Source: Candidatus Rokuibacteriota bacterium
GTDB lineage: Bacteria > Methylomirabilota > Methylomirabilia > Rokubacteriales > CSP1-6
Length of the DNA stretch: 64,000 bases
Assembly (NCBI GenBank): GCA_016200085.1
Contig: JACQFL010000046.1
Span: 1-64,000, forward strand
Direction: 5' to 3'
Part shown: positions 32,202 to 40,988 of the stretch, one piece after another
Numbering within the stretch: position 1 is the stretch's first letter
Layout of the letters: each line of letters begins with the position of its first letter
The notes under the pieces: model-generated
Seen by the model: the letters and a program-made list of their open reading frames with translations, nothing else
What the model was told of the DNA's origin: nothing
Database searches by the model: none
Translations under genes and position numbers: made by a program

Positions 32202-33676
32202 CCGAAGAGGCGCTGATCCTGTTCGCCTTCCTCGCGGGCTGCATGCTGCTCGTGCTGGGCACGCTCGAGCTGGTGTGGCCGACGCGCTCGCGCCATCCCG
32301 ACCGCCATCCGTATCCGCCGATCACGAGCCTGCAGCGCCGCGGCCGCTCCGGCGCGCGCCGCGGGCACCGCGCCGGCGCAGTACCCGAGCCGATCCCCGG
32401 ACCGGCGCCGCCCGTCACGGCGCCGTCAGAGGCCGAGGAGTTCGCGCCGGCCGACGCCAGGGTCGTGGCGCAGGACACGACCGCGGTGCCCGTGGACGAG
32501 TCGCTCGTCGCCGCGGAGACCCAGCCGCCGCCGCTCCCAGGGGTCGGCACGCTTCCGTCCGAGAGCGCGCCGCCGATCGTGCCGGCGCCGCCGGCGGCGG
32601 GCGGGGCGGTGGAGCGCTGCTTCGCGCTCTACCAGGACCAGCGCTTCGCGGAGGTCATCGAGGAGGCGGCGACGGCCCTGCAGCCCGGGCCGCCGTTCTT
32701 CAACGACGTGCCGGCGAGCCAGTACGCGGCGCTCACGGGGCTGATCGGGCTGGCCCGCCAGGCCCTCGGCGACCGCGAGGGCGCGCGCGCCGCGCTCGTC
32801 GACGCCGTGAACCGGGCGCCCGGCGGCGATCGCGCGACGTGGGCCCGCCACCTGGGCGCGCTGATGCTGGCGACCGGGCGCGACCTGATCGCGCGCGCCG
32901 AGGCCGAGAGCGACGAGCGGGTCGCGGCCCTGCGCCAGGCGATCGACTGGCTCGAGGTGGGGCGCGCGAGCCTGCCGGGCGACGCGGTGATCGCCGACAC
33001 GCTCGCGGCCGCGCGCACGGCGCTCTGGCCGGCCTACGAGCACGCCATCAACGAGCTGCTGCAGCGCCAGGACTTCGAGGCCGGCCGCGCCGTGATCCTC
33101 GAGGCGCTCGCCGAGCCGGCCTTGCCCCCGGAGCGCCGCGCGGCGTTCCAGGAGCAGTTCGGCACCACCTTCAGCGGCCAGGTGGGCCAGCTGACCGCCG
33201 ACGCCATCCGGAGCATGCACGACGAAAAGGAGAGCGAAGCGCTGGCCGCGCTGGCCCAGGCCGAGAGCCTGCTCGCGAGCATGCCCGGGGACGGCATGCC
33301 CGACGTCCGCCGCGCGGAGCTGGATCGCCGTCTCTGGTGGGGCTACACCACCGTCGGCATGCGGCGTATCGAGGCCGAGCAGTTCGAGGCCGCGCTGGAG
33401 CCGCTCACCCGGGCGCTCAGGTTCACCAGTGTCGGCGAGCAGCGGCGCGACGAGACCCGCGGCGCGCTCGTGCGCGCGCTCGACGGGCTCACCGACGACC
33501 GCCTGGCCGTCATCCGCGAGATCGCCACCGAGGGTCGGCACGATGACGCGCTCGTCGAGGCCGACAAGGTCTGGGCCCTGCTCCGCAGCAGCCTCGACCT
33601 CGGGCTGGCCGAGGAGGAGATCGCCTCGGCCCTCGACCGCTTGCAGCGGCTCTTCAAGGAGCTCGGGCGGAAGTGA
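32195..33676 (+). CDS. Membrane-anchored TPR-like protein of unknown function
   Basis: 493 aa from GTG 32195. One membrane helix near residues 8-28 (LFAFLAGCMLLVLGTLELVW), then a Pro/Ala-rich linker (40-135), then a long all-helical region with TPR-like pairs (FALYQDQRFAEVIEEAATAL; ALVDAVNRAPGGDRATWARH; IEAEQFEAALEPLTRALRF). No catalytic motif. It overlaps the oxidoreductase upstream and the acyl-CoA synthetase downstream, so it is part of that transcript, but the role is unknown. Confidence 0.72.
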   Translation: MLTEEALILFAFLAGCMLLVLGTLELVWPTRSRHPDRHPYPPITSLQRRGRSGARRGHRAGAVPEPIPGPAPPVTAPSEAEEFAPADARVVAQDTTAVPVDESLVAAETQPPPLPGVGTLPSESAPPIVPAPPAAGGAVERCFALYQDQRFAEVIEEAATALQPGPPFFNDVPASQYAALTGLIGLARQALGDREGARAALVDAVNRAPGGDRATWARHLGALMLATGRDLIARAEAESDERVAALRQAIDWLEVGRASLPGDAVIADTLAAARTALWPAYEHAINELLQRQDFEAGRAVILEALAEPALPPERRAAFQEQFGTTFSGQVGQLTADAIRSMHDEKESEALAALAQAESLLASMPGDGMPDVRRAELDRRLWWGYTTVGMRRIEAEQFEAALEPLTRALRFTSVGEQRRDETRGALVRALDGLTDDRLAVIREIATEGRHDDALVEADKVWALLRSSLDLGLAEEEIASALDRLQRLFKELGRK

Positions 33677-35319
33677 CGGCGGCTTCGCCGCGGTCGCTCG
33701 GGGAGATGCTGGACGACGCGGCGGAACGCCATCCCGAGCGCGCGGCCATCGTCTTCCACGAGGCGCGGGTGACGTACCGACAGCTGCGCGAGCAGGTCGA
33801 CGCCTTCTCGCGCGGCCTGCTGGCGCTCGGACTGGGTCCCGGCGATCACGTGGTGGTGTGGATGCCGAACCGCGTCGAGTGGGCGGTGGCGAACCTCGCC
33901 GTCGCGAAGATCGGCGCGGTGACGGTCACCTGCAACAGCCGCTACAAGGCCTTCGAGGTCGAGTACCTCCTCCGCCAGTCCGACGCCAGGGCCCTGGTGA
34001 TGGTCGACCGCTTCGCGGCGGCGAGCCTCGACTACCTGCCGATCCTGCGCGAGGTCTGCCCGGACGTGATGTGGCAGGCCGACCGGCGCCTCTTCAGCGC
34101 GAAGTTCCCCGAGCTGCGACACGTCATCGTGCTCGGCGACGAGCACGATCCCGGCTGCGTGGCGTGGGCGGACGTCGTGCGTCGCGGCGAGCGCGTCCCG
34201 CCCGGCGAGCTGGCGGCCATCCGCGTGAAGGTCGACGACCCCGCGGCCATGCTCTACACCTCGGGGACCACGGGAGCGCCCAAGGGCTGCCTGCTCTCGC
34301 ACGGCAACTTCTGGTACAAGTGCCGCGTCTTCTCCGAGGTGCACGGCTGGACGGACGAGGACCGGTGCCTGGTCCCCGTGCCGTACTTCCACATCTTCGG
34401 CGCCATGGGCGGGGTCGCCGTCAACTGCCTGAACGGCTCGACCCAGGTCCTGATGGACGTCTTCACGCCGGAGGAGGCGATGCGCCTCATCCAGGCCGAG
34501 CGCGTCACCCTGTTCTCGGGCGTGCCGACCATGTTCATCACCGTCCTCAATCACCCCAACTTCAAGCAGTACGACCACGCCTCGCTCCGCACCGGGACCA
34601 TCGGCGCCGCGCCGGTGCCGGTGGAGATGATGACGCGGATCCTGGATGCGCGTGACGGCCTGGGCATGGACGCCACGGTCGTCTACGGTCTCACCGAGGC
34701 GACCGGGGGCACGCACTTCACGCGGCTGGGCGACCCGCTCGGCAAGCGCGTGGCGACGGTCGGCCGCACCACGCCGGAGCTCGAGGACCGCATCGTCGAT
34801 CCCGTCACCGGGCGCGTGCTGGGGCCCGGCGAGGAAGGCGAGGTGTGCGTCAAGGGCCCGACGTTGATGCTCGGCTACTACAAGGATCCCGAGGCCACCG
34901 CGGCGAAGATCCGCGACGGCTGGCTGCACACGGGCGACATGGGGATCAAGGACGCCGAGGGCTATCTCCGCATCACCGGGCGCGTGACCGACATGATCAT
35001 CGTCGGCGGCTTCAACACGTACCCGGCGGAGATCGAGAACTTCTACCTCCGGCATGCGAAGATTCTGGACGTCTCCATCGTGGGCGTGCCGGACCCCGTG
35101 ATGGGCGAGGTGGTCATGGCCTTCGTGATCCCGAAAGCGGGCGAGACGCTGACCGCCGCCGACGTCGTCGCGTTCGCCCAGGGCAAGATCGCCAACTTCA
35201 AGGTCCCCAAGCGCGTGGAGATCGTCAGCGAGTTTCCGCTGACCGGCTCGGGCAAGGTTCAGAAGTTCAAGCAGAAGGCCTGGGCGGTGGAAACATACGG
35301 GCTGAAGAGCCCCGCGTAG
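33673..35319 (+). CDS. AMP-dependent acyl-CoA synthetase (long-chain fatty-acid/aryl CoA ligase type)
   Basis: 548 aa from GTG 33673, overlapping the preceding stop in GTGA. Motifs: AMLYTSGTTGAPKGCLLSH (P-loop), VVYGLTEATGG, DGWLHTGDMG and the hinge GRVTDMIIVGGFNTYPAEIE, ending with LTGSGKVQKFK carrying the catalytic Lys. The enzyme adenylates a carboxylic acid and transfers it to CoA. Sequence does not fix chain length or aromatic preference. A long inverted repeat follows three bases after the stop. Confidence 0.92.
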   Translation: MTAASPRSLGEMLDDAAERHPERAAIVFHEARVTYRQLREQVDAFSRGLLALGLGPGDHVVVWMPNRVEWAVANLAVAKIGAVTVTCNSRYKAFEVEYLLRQSDARALVMVDRFAAASLDYLPILREVCPDVMWQADRRLFSAKFPELRHVIVLGDEHDPGCVAWADVVRRGERVPPGELAAIRVKVDDPAAMLYTSGTTGAPKGCLLSHGNFWYKCRVFSEVHGWTDEDRCLVPVPYFHIFGAMGGVAVNCLNGSTQVLMDVFTPEEAMRLIQAERVTLFSGVPTMFITVLNHPNFKQYDHASLRTGTIGAAPVPVEMMTRILDARDGLGMDATVVYGLTEATGGTHFTRLGDPLGKRVATVGRTTPELEDRIVDPVTGRVLGPGEEGEVCVKGPTLMLGYYKDPEATAAKIRDGWLHTGDMGIKDAEGYLRITGRVTDMIIVGGFNTYPAEIENFYLRHAKILDVSIVGVPDPVMGEVVMAFVIPKAGETLTAADVVAFAQGKIANFKVPKRVEIVSEFPLTGSGKVQKFKQKAWAVETYGLKSPA

Positions 35320-35322
35320 CAT

Positions 35323-35483
35323 CGGCGGGCGGGCGGGTCGGTGGAGCGGGGTTCGGGAAGCCGGACCGCGTAGGCTCTCGATGCGTCATGTGCTCGCGTT
35401 CGCTCGGTGCCGCGGGCGCCGTCATTGTCGCGTACCCAACGGCTTCCCGAACCCCGCTCCACCGACCCGCCCGCCCGTCGCCG
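35323..35483. repeat. Long inverted repeat after the acyl-CoA synthetase gene
   Basis: Arms 35323-35363 and 35440-35483 are near-perfect reverse complements (for example GGTTCGGGAAGCCG with CGGCTTCCCGAACC), separated by a loop of about 76 nt. The remaining 35484-35617 has no gene. The structure could terminate or shield mRNA ends between the two convergent genes. Its geometry resembles the repeat at 16707-16899, although the sequences differ. Confidence 0.75.
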
Positions 35484-35617
35484 TTGCGTCAGGGGACTCG
35501 CTTCGCAGGCTCGCTCTGGCGTCGCCGGGCTGCTCGATTTGGGTTCTTATCTGGTCAGGTGGTCGGTGGGTGGTCGCTGCGGGGGGCGCGGTCGCCGGGG
35601 GTGCTTCTGCTGGGTTC

Positions 35618-37042
35618 TTAGGTGGTGAGGCGGTCGACGAGGGATTTGGCCCAGGCCATTCGCTCGGCGGGCATCACCAGCTTCTCGGCGAAGGGCTCGC
35701 CGAAGGCGCGGGTGGCGTCGATGCCGAGCTTGGCGGTGAGGCCGCGGTCGTCGGCGCTGGGGTCGAGCAGGGCGCCGAGGCTGCCGGAGATCACCACGAG
35801 GTCGCGATCGGCCTGCATGCGCGTGGCCACCGCCCAGAGCACGTCGGACTCGTCGAACACGTCCACATCGTCGTCGACCACGATCACCAGCTTGAGGTAG
35901 TGATCGACGCCGAGCACGATCGGGATCACGTGCTTGGCCTCGCCGGGCCGGCTCTGCTTGATGGCCACGTACGCGGTGAAGGACGAGGTGCCCGACAGCG
36001 GCACGTGCACGCCCGCGACGTTGGGCACCACGCGACTCACCGCGTTCAGGATCTCCGCCTCCCGCACGAGGCCCAGCGTGGTGATGTGGTCGCCCGCGCG
36101 GCCGGAGCCGATCGACTGGAACCACGGCCGCTCGCGCGTGGCGATGGCCTTCGCCACGAAGACGTGCTCGGTGCTCCGGCGCGAGAAGTAGCCGGTGAAC
36201 TCGCCGAACGGGCCCTCGGGCTCGCGCACGCCAGGCAGGATCTCGCCCTCGATGACGATCTCGGCTGACGCCGGCACGTGCAGGTCGATCGTCCGGCAGG
36301 GCGCGACGGCGAGCGGCTCGCCCAGCAGCCCGCCGACCACCTCGAACTTGCCGACGCCGGCGGGCGGGTAGGCGAGCGAGCCCATCGACACCAGCGGGTG
36401 CAGCCCGAGCACGACCGCGCACGGCAGCGCCTGGCCGCGCGCCTCCGCGCGGCGCGCGTACTCGAACATCCGGCGCCGCGAGTGCAGGCTCACGCCCATC
36501 CGGTTGCGCCCCTTGATCTGGAACCGATGGTAGCCTTCGGTCTCGACACCGGTCTCCGGATCGCGCGCCACGAGCATGCCCGCCGTCAGGTAGCGGCCGG
36601 CGTCGCCGGGGAAGTAGACGGGCGCGGGCAGGGCTTCGAGGTCGACGGCATCCCCGGTCACGACGTGGGCGGCGCAGGGCGCCTCCGCGACGACCACGGG
36701 CTTGACGTGGTCCTTGATCCGCCGCGCGTACTCGGCGGCGAGGTGGGCCTCGGGCACGCCGAGGGCGAACGCCAGCGTCCGGCGGCTCGCGACCACGTTG
36801 CAGATCACGGGGACGTCGTGGCCCGTCACGCGCTCGAAGATGACGATGGGCCAGCGCCGCCGGCGCTCGTACTCGAGCACGACGGCCATGACGTCGTGCT
36901 CGACCGACACCGGCTCGCGCACGCGCACGACCTCGGTGGGATGCGCGGCCTCGTAGGCCGCGACGAAGCTGCGCAGGTCCTGCCCGGTGGGGGGCGTCAG
37001 CGGACGACTCCGAGATTCATCGACCAGGGATGGCGTCTCCAC
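35618..37042 (-). CDS. UbiD-family prenylated-FMN decarboxylase
   Basis: 474 aa. UbiD enzymes remove or add carboxyl groups on aromatic or unsaturated acids with prenylated FMN. The cofactor and catalytic regions are KGRNRMGVSLHS (around residue 181) and EPEGPFGEFTGYF (residues 274-286), containing the Arg and Glu residues of the E-R-E set. No ubiX gene, which makes the cofactor, is in view. The ATG at 37042 lies 46 nt inside the preceding gene; no other clear start exists before the conserved N-terminus, so the overlap seems real. Confidence 0.9.
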   Translation of the reverse strand: METPSLVDESRSRPLTPPTGQDLRSFVAAYEAAHPTEVVRVREPVSVEHDVMAVVLEYERRRRWPIVIFERVTGHDVPVICNVVASRRTLAFALGVPEAHLAAEYARRIKDHVKPVVVAEAPCAAHVVTGDAVDLEALPAPVYFPGDAGRYLTAGMLVARDPETGVETEGYHRFQIKGRNRMGVSLHSRRRMFEYARRAEARGQALPCAVVLGLHPLVSMGSLAYPPAGVGKFEVVGGLLGEPLAVAPCRTIDLHVPASAEIVIEGEILPGVREPEGPFGEFTGYFSRRSTEHVFVAKAIATRERPWFQSIGSGRAGDHITTLGLVREAEILNAVSRVVPNVAGVHVPLSGTSSFTAYVAIKQSRPGEAKHVIPIVLGVDHYLKLVIVVDDDVDVFDESDVLWAVATRMQADRDLVVISGSLGALLDPSADDRGLTAKLGIDATRAFGEPFAEKLVMPAERMAWAKSLVDRLTT

Positions 37043-37725
37043 GGGCTGTCGGCATCGGCGAGCAGCGCTTCATAGCGCCGCCGCATGCGCTGGCCCGAGC
37101 TCGCCGTCTCGTCGGCCGACCAGTATTCCCTGCCCGTCAGGTAATTGTCGCCGTAGTCGGCCCACGAGGTGAACGTGCGCTGCAGGCGGTGCGCGGCCGG
37201 CATGATGCGGTCCCACGTCTCGTCCTCGCTCAGGAACTCGAGCAGATGACCCCAGCGGCAGAGCGCGATGTGGCGCCCGAAGTCCCAGCCGATCAGGCTG
37301 CGCCGGCCGAGCCGTGCCCAGTGGCGCCTGGCGACGAGGATCCCGTTGAGGGCGTCCGGCGCGCTGCCGGCCCGATCGAGCGCCGCCTGGTAGCGCTCGG
37401 CCGGGAGCCCGTCGAGCGCGCGGCCGAGCTCGTCGAACGGCACCCGATGGCCTTGTGTCTCCAGCCACCGGAGTGCGCCGAGGAGATCCTGCCGATTGCG
37501 GATGCCCCAGGCCCGCTCGAGGAGCGCGCGCGTTCGGGTGATGTTCTCCGGCGTCCGCGGGGCGCCACCGAGCAGGTCCATGCGGTCGAACAGGAGGGCG
37601 GTGATCGAGAGCGCCCAGGTGTGCGGCGTCGGCGGGTCCGTCGCGTCCGCGGCCGCCGCGGCGGGCAGGAGCGCGCCGGCCGCGGCCAGCGCGACCGCTG
37701 CGGACAGTCTGGCGGCGAGGGTCAC
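36997..37725 (-). CDS. Exported DUF1266-like protein
   Basis: 242 aa from GTG 37725. Residues 1-26 form a signal peptide (LSAAVALAAAGALLPAAAAA). The C-terminal half resembles DUF1266: IGWDFGRHIALCRWGHLLEFLSEDETWDRI and the Trp-rich FTSWADYGDNYLTGREYW. DUF1266 has no known function. The GTG overlaps the dehydrogenase stop (GTGA), and the end overlaps ubiD by 46 nt, which shows close coupling. Confidence 0.75.
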   Translation of the reverse strand: MTLAARLSAAVALAAAGALLPAAAAADATDPPTPHTWALSITALLFDRMDLLGGAPRTPENITRTRALLERAWGIRNRQDLLGALRWLETQGHRVPFDELGRALDGLPAERYQAALDRAGSAPDALNGILVARRHWARLGRRSLIGWDFGRHIALCRWGHLLEFLSEDETWDRIMPAAHRLQRTFTSWADYGDNYLTGREYWSADETASSGQRMRRRYEALLADADSPWRRHPWSMNLGVVR

Positions 37726-38699
37726 TTGACCGGGGCCACGACGACGTCGGTCGGGCGCCCGGCCAGGAAGTTCTCGACGTTTTCCACGGCCCGGAGCAGG
37801 CCGTCGCGGATGACCTCGGGGGTCTGTCCGGCGTTGTGGGGGGAGAGCACGACGTTGTCGAGGCCGAGGATCGGATCGCCGGCCTTCAGCGGCTCGTCGT
37901 GGAAGACGTCGAGGCCCGCGCCGGCGATCAGCTTCTGGGTGAGCGCCTCCAGCAGCGCGTCGCGCTCCACCATGGCGCCGCGGGCGGTGTTGACCAGGAT
38001 CGCGGTGCGCTTCATCATCCCGAGCTCGCGCCGGCCGATGAAGCCGCGGGTCTCGGGGACGAGTCTGAGATGCAGGCTGATCACGTCGGCCTCGCGCAGG
38101 ATCTGGTCCTTGGAGGCCGGCTGACAGCCGAGGGCGGCCAGCCGCGCGGCGTCGTCGCGCAGGCTCCACGCCATGACGGTCATGCCGAGCGCCCGCCCCA
38201 GCTCCACCACGCGCGCGCCGATCTTGCCGATGCCGAAGACCCCGAGCGTCTTGCCCAGGGCCTGGCCCAGCATCTCGCGCGGCCACTTGCCCTCGCGCAT
38301 CTCGCGGTCGAGCTTCGGGATGCGGCGCCCCGTGGCCAGCATGAGCGCGATGGCGTGCTCGGCGACGGCGAAGGCGTTCATGCCGGGCGTGTTGGTGATG
38401 GTGAGGCCGTGGCGGCCCGCGGCGTCGAGGTCGATGTTGTCGGTGCCGGTGCCCCAGATGGAAACCATCTCGAGATTCCGGCACGCCGCGAACACGCCCT
38501 CGGTGAAGCGCGCGTGGGCCCGGATGTTGATGGCCACGCGCGCGCGGTCGATGCGGCGGATGAGCTCCGCCTCGTCGTCGGCGCCGCGGGCGGTCGTCAC
38601 CTGGACCTCCCCGAGCTTGCGCGCGCGCGCGTGGGCGGCAGACCCCTCGAAGACGGACGGGAAATCGTCCGGGACGACGATCAGGGGATCGCTGGCCAC
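37722..38699 (-). CDS. D-2-hydroxyacid dehydrogenase, NAD(P)-dependent
   Basis: 325 aa from GTG 38699. Nucleotide-binding motif VFGIGKIGARVVELG (near 153-167) and the three catalytic residues in NTARGAMVE (Arg), DVFHDEPL (Glu) and SPHNAG (His). Family members reduce hydroxypyruvate or glyoxylate, or act on other 2-keto acids. The gene 11 nt upstream encodes a serine-glyoxylate-type aminotransferase, so a hydroxypyruvate reductase role fits well, though sequence alone cannot prove it. Confidence 0.92.
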   Translation of the reverse strand: MASDPLIVVPDDFPSVFEGSAAHARARKLGEVQVTTARGADDEAELIRRIDRARVAINIRAHARFTEGVFAACRNLEMVSIWGTGTDNIDLDAAGRHGLTITNTPGMNAFAVAEHAIALMLATGRRIPKLDREMREGKWPREMLGQALGKTLGVFGIGKIGARVVELGRALGMTVMAWSLRDDAARLAALGCQPASKDQILREADVISLHLRLVPETRGFIGRRELGMMKRTAILVNTARGAMVERDALLEALTQKLIAGAGLDVFHDEPLKAGDPILGLDNVVLSPHNAGQTPEVIRDGLLRAVENVENFLAGRPTDVVVAPVK

Positions 38700-38709
38700 G
38701 GCCGCCTGA

Positions 38710-39927
38710 TCAGGACTCGGCGAAGACCGCCTGGGCGGCGGCCACGCCGGCGCCGGGCTCCGCGCGGTAGCCGAGCTCGGCCAGCGTCATCTCCAGCGCG
38801 GCGAGCGTTGGCAGCACGTAGAGCGGGCTCGCCGTGAGCCCCATCGTCCCGATGCGGATCGTGCTGGTGCGGATCCGGTCCAGGCCGGTGCCGATGAGGA
38901 TGCCGTGCCGGTCGCGCATGATGCGCACCACCGCGGCGGGGTCGACACCGGTGGGCGTGCGCACGCACGAGACCGTGTTGGACCAGAGCGTGGCGTCGGG
39001 GAACATGTCGAGCTTCATCGCCGCGAAGCCCGCGCGGATGGCGGCGCCGGCCACCGCGTGGCGGCGGAACCGGTTGGGCAGGCCCTCCTCGAGGATCAGG
39101 CGGGCGGCGACGCTCATGGCGGCGGTCAGGTGCGTGGGGATCGACACGGGCTGGCGGCGCGGCGTGCCGTCGGGGATGCCGCCGCCGCGGGAGGCCGGGA
39201 TCCAGTTCTCCTTCCAGCGCAGCAGGTCGTAGGCCCAGCTGGACGCGCGGCGCTTGCGCTGCTCCATCACCTGCCAGGCGCGCGGGCTCACCGACACCAG
39301 CGCCATGCCCAGCGGCGAGGCCAGGCACTTCTGGGAGCCCGTCATGTTGAGGTCCACGCCCCACTCGTCGGTGCGCACGTCGAGCCCCGCGAGGGAGGAC
39401 ACGGTGTCGAGCATGAAGAGCGCGCCGGCCTCGCGCGCGATCTTGCCCACAGCCGCCGCGGGGTAGGTGGTGCCCGTCGAGGTCTCGTTGTGCACGAGCG
39501 TGAGGGCTTTGGGGCGCACGCGCGCGGTCTCCCGGGCGAGGCGATCGAGGTCCAGCTGGGCGCCCCACTCGACGGGGAACTCGGTGTACTCGGCGCCGGC
39601 GCGGTTCATGATCTCCCGCATCAGCGCGCCGAACACGCCCGCGCCCACGACGAGCACGCGATCGCCCGGCTCGATCACCGAGAGCGCGGCGGCCTCGAGC
39701 GCCGTGCGCCCCGAGCCCGGCATGATGATGACCTCGCCCCTGGTCTGGAAGATGTCACGCAGGGCGAGCGTGGTGGGCTCGAGCACCTGCTCGTCGAAGT
39801 GCTGGTCGTACTGGACCGACGGCGGCTGGTTGAGCGCCTGGATCACCGGGAAGGCCATCTCGGTCGGGCCCGGGATCATGAGGATGGGACGCGTGTGGCA
39901 CTGCCCCCAGTTGACCGTCGCCGTCAT
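38710..39927 (-). CDS. Serine-glyoxylate/alanine-glyoxylate-type aminotransferase (class V)
   Basis: 405 aa, PLP-dependent. IPGPTEMAFPVIQAL at the start, PGSGRTALEAA and the PLP Lys200 in NMTGSQKCLASPLG identify the class V group that transaminates glyoxylate with serine or alanine. With the downstream hydroxyacid dehydrogenase it could take serine to hydroxypyruvate and then to glycerate. The ATG has a Shine-Dalgarno (GAGGGAG), and a TACAAT box lies about 30 nt upstream. Confidence 0.92.
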   Translation of the reverse strand: MTATVNWGQCHTRPILMIPGPTEMAFPVIQALNQPPSVQYDQHFDEQVLEPTTLALRDIFQTRGEVIIMPGSGRTALEAAALSVIEPGDRVLVVGAGVFGALMREIMNRAGAEYTEFPVEWGAQLDLDRLARETARVRPKALTLVHNETSTGTTYPAAAVGKIAREAGALFMLDTVSSLAGLDVRTDEWGVDLNMTGSQKCLASPLGMALVSVSPRAWQVMEQRKRRASSWAYDLLRWKENWIPASRGGGIPDGTPRRQPVSIPTHLTAAMSVAARLILEEGLPNRFRRHAVAGAAIRAGFAAMKLDMFPDATLWSNTVSCVRTPTGVDPAAVVRIMRDRHGILIGTGLDRIRTSTIRIGTMGLTASPLYVLPTLAALEMTLAELGYRAEPGAGVAAAQAVFAES

Positions 39928-39979
39928 GTGAGTCTCCCTCGTTAGCCGTGTTCGCCCGGCATTGTAGCGCAGGCGGGCG

Positions 39980-40255
39980 TCATGATTCGGCAGGGCGGGG
40001 GTGCTGGTAGATGAGGTAGAGGTTGCGCGCGTAGACGAACAGCCCGGCGCCCTGGCCGAGGATGAAGACGGGGTCGCGGCGCCAGAGGGCGTAGGCGAAG
40101 AGCGTGGCGCCCCCGCCGATGGAGAGGAACCAGAAGGGCAGCGGCACCACGCTGCGCTTCTGGCGCTCCGAGGCGATCCACTGCACGAGGAAGCGCGCCG
40201 AGAAGAGAGCCTGGCCCAGGAACCCCACGCTCACCCAGAGCTGCTCCGCCGTCAT
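39980..40255 (-). CDS. Lipid-A-disaccharide synthase N-terminal domain (LAB_N) protein
   Basis: 91 aa with three membrane helices. The LAB_N motif appears as GFLGQALFSARFLVQWIASE and PFWFLSIGGGATLFAYAL, then RDPVFILGQGAGLFVYARNL. This small domain occurs alone beside membrane glycosyltransferase genes or fused to LpxB; its job is unknown but linked to envelope lipids. Here it lies next to an XRE regulator and no glycosyltransferase is near. Confidence 0.88.
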   Translation of the reverse strand: MTAEQLWVSVGFLGQALFSARFLVQWIASERQKRSVVPLPFWFLSIGGGATLFAYALWRRDPVFILGQGAGLFVYARNLYLIYQHPRPAES

Positions 40256-40268
40256 CCGGGCTCCTCGC

Positions 40269-40625
40269 TCAGGCGCGCCGTCCGAGCATCGCGCGCAGGA
40301 CCTCGTAGGCCCGGCGCAGGTCGGCGGCGCGCTGCCGTCCCGAGACCAGGGCCAAGATCCGCTCCGCGTCCTCGCTCGGCGCGCTTTGCTTGCTGCCCGT
40401 GCGGACGTCGGTCAGGTCCCGCAGGGGGACCTCCAGCGCCACGGACACGTGATAGAGGCTGTCGATCGAGATCGACTTCTCGCCCCGCTCGACCTCACCG
40501 ATGAACTTGCCGCTCAGGCCGGCACGCGAGCCCAGCCGCTCCTGGCTCAGGCCCCGCTGCTTGCGCAGCAGGCGCAGCCGCGTCCCGAGGAACTTCCGCA
40601 CGTGGGGGACCGCTCTTTCCGTCAC
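40269..40625 (-). CDS. XRE-family helix-turn-helix regulator
   Basis: 118 aa. The helix-turn-helix covers residues 14-68: LRLLRKQRGLSQERLGSRAGLSGKFIGEVERG, a classic Cro/CI-type domain. The C-terminal 45 residues are helical and may dimerise. The partner genes and ligand are unknown. It sits between the Rieske gene and the LAB_N gene in the same direction, so it may control this run of genes. Confidence 0.9.
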   Translation of the reverse strand: MTERAVPHVRKFLGTRLRLLRKQRGLSQERLGSRAGLSGKFIGEVERGEKSISIDSLYHVSVALEVPLRDLTDVRTGSKQSAPSEDAERILALVSGRQRAADLRRAYEVLRAMLGRRA

Positions 40626-40679
40626 GATTGTCCTCGACAGTCAAGGGGGAAGTGGTCATATTCGTTTTTGGGGGGTGCC

Positions 40680-40988
40680 TCACGGCAGGTCGACCTCCAC
40701 GCGCCCGCTCACCACGCGCGCCGGGTAGACCGCTATCGTCAGCCCCTCGTCGACCTTGCAACCGCCGGTCGTGAGGTCGAAGTCGAAGCCGTGCCACGGG
40801 CAGATCACGCTCGCTCCCTCGAGCCAGCCCTCGGCGAGCGGCCCGTCCTCGTGCGGGCACTGGTGGCTGGTCGCGTAGAACCGCCCGCCGCCGGCGTTGA
40901 AGACCGCGAAGGCCAGGCCGTCGGCCTCGACGAAGGCGCCCTGGCCGACCGGAATGTCCGCTGCGCTGGCCACCGCGACCCAGGTCAT
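40680..40988 (-). CDS. Rieske 2Fe-2S protein
   Basis: 102 aa Rieske domain with Cys44-x-His46 in HQCPHEDGPL and Cys63-x-x-His66 in ICPWHGFDF. No membrane anchor or oxygenase domain is present, so it is a ferredoxin-type electron carrier. The ATG shares one base with the stop codon of the DsbA-like gene (TGATG), so the two are translationally linked. Confidence 0.93.
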   Translation of the reverse strand: MTWVAVASAADIPVGQGAFVEADGLAFAVFNAGGGRFYATSHQCPHEDGPLAEGWLEGASVICPWHGFDFDLTTGGCKVDEGLTIAVYPARVVSGRVEVDLP

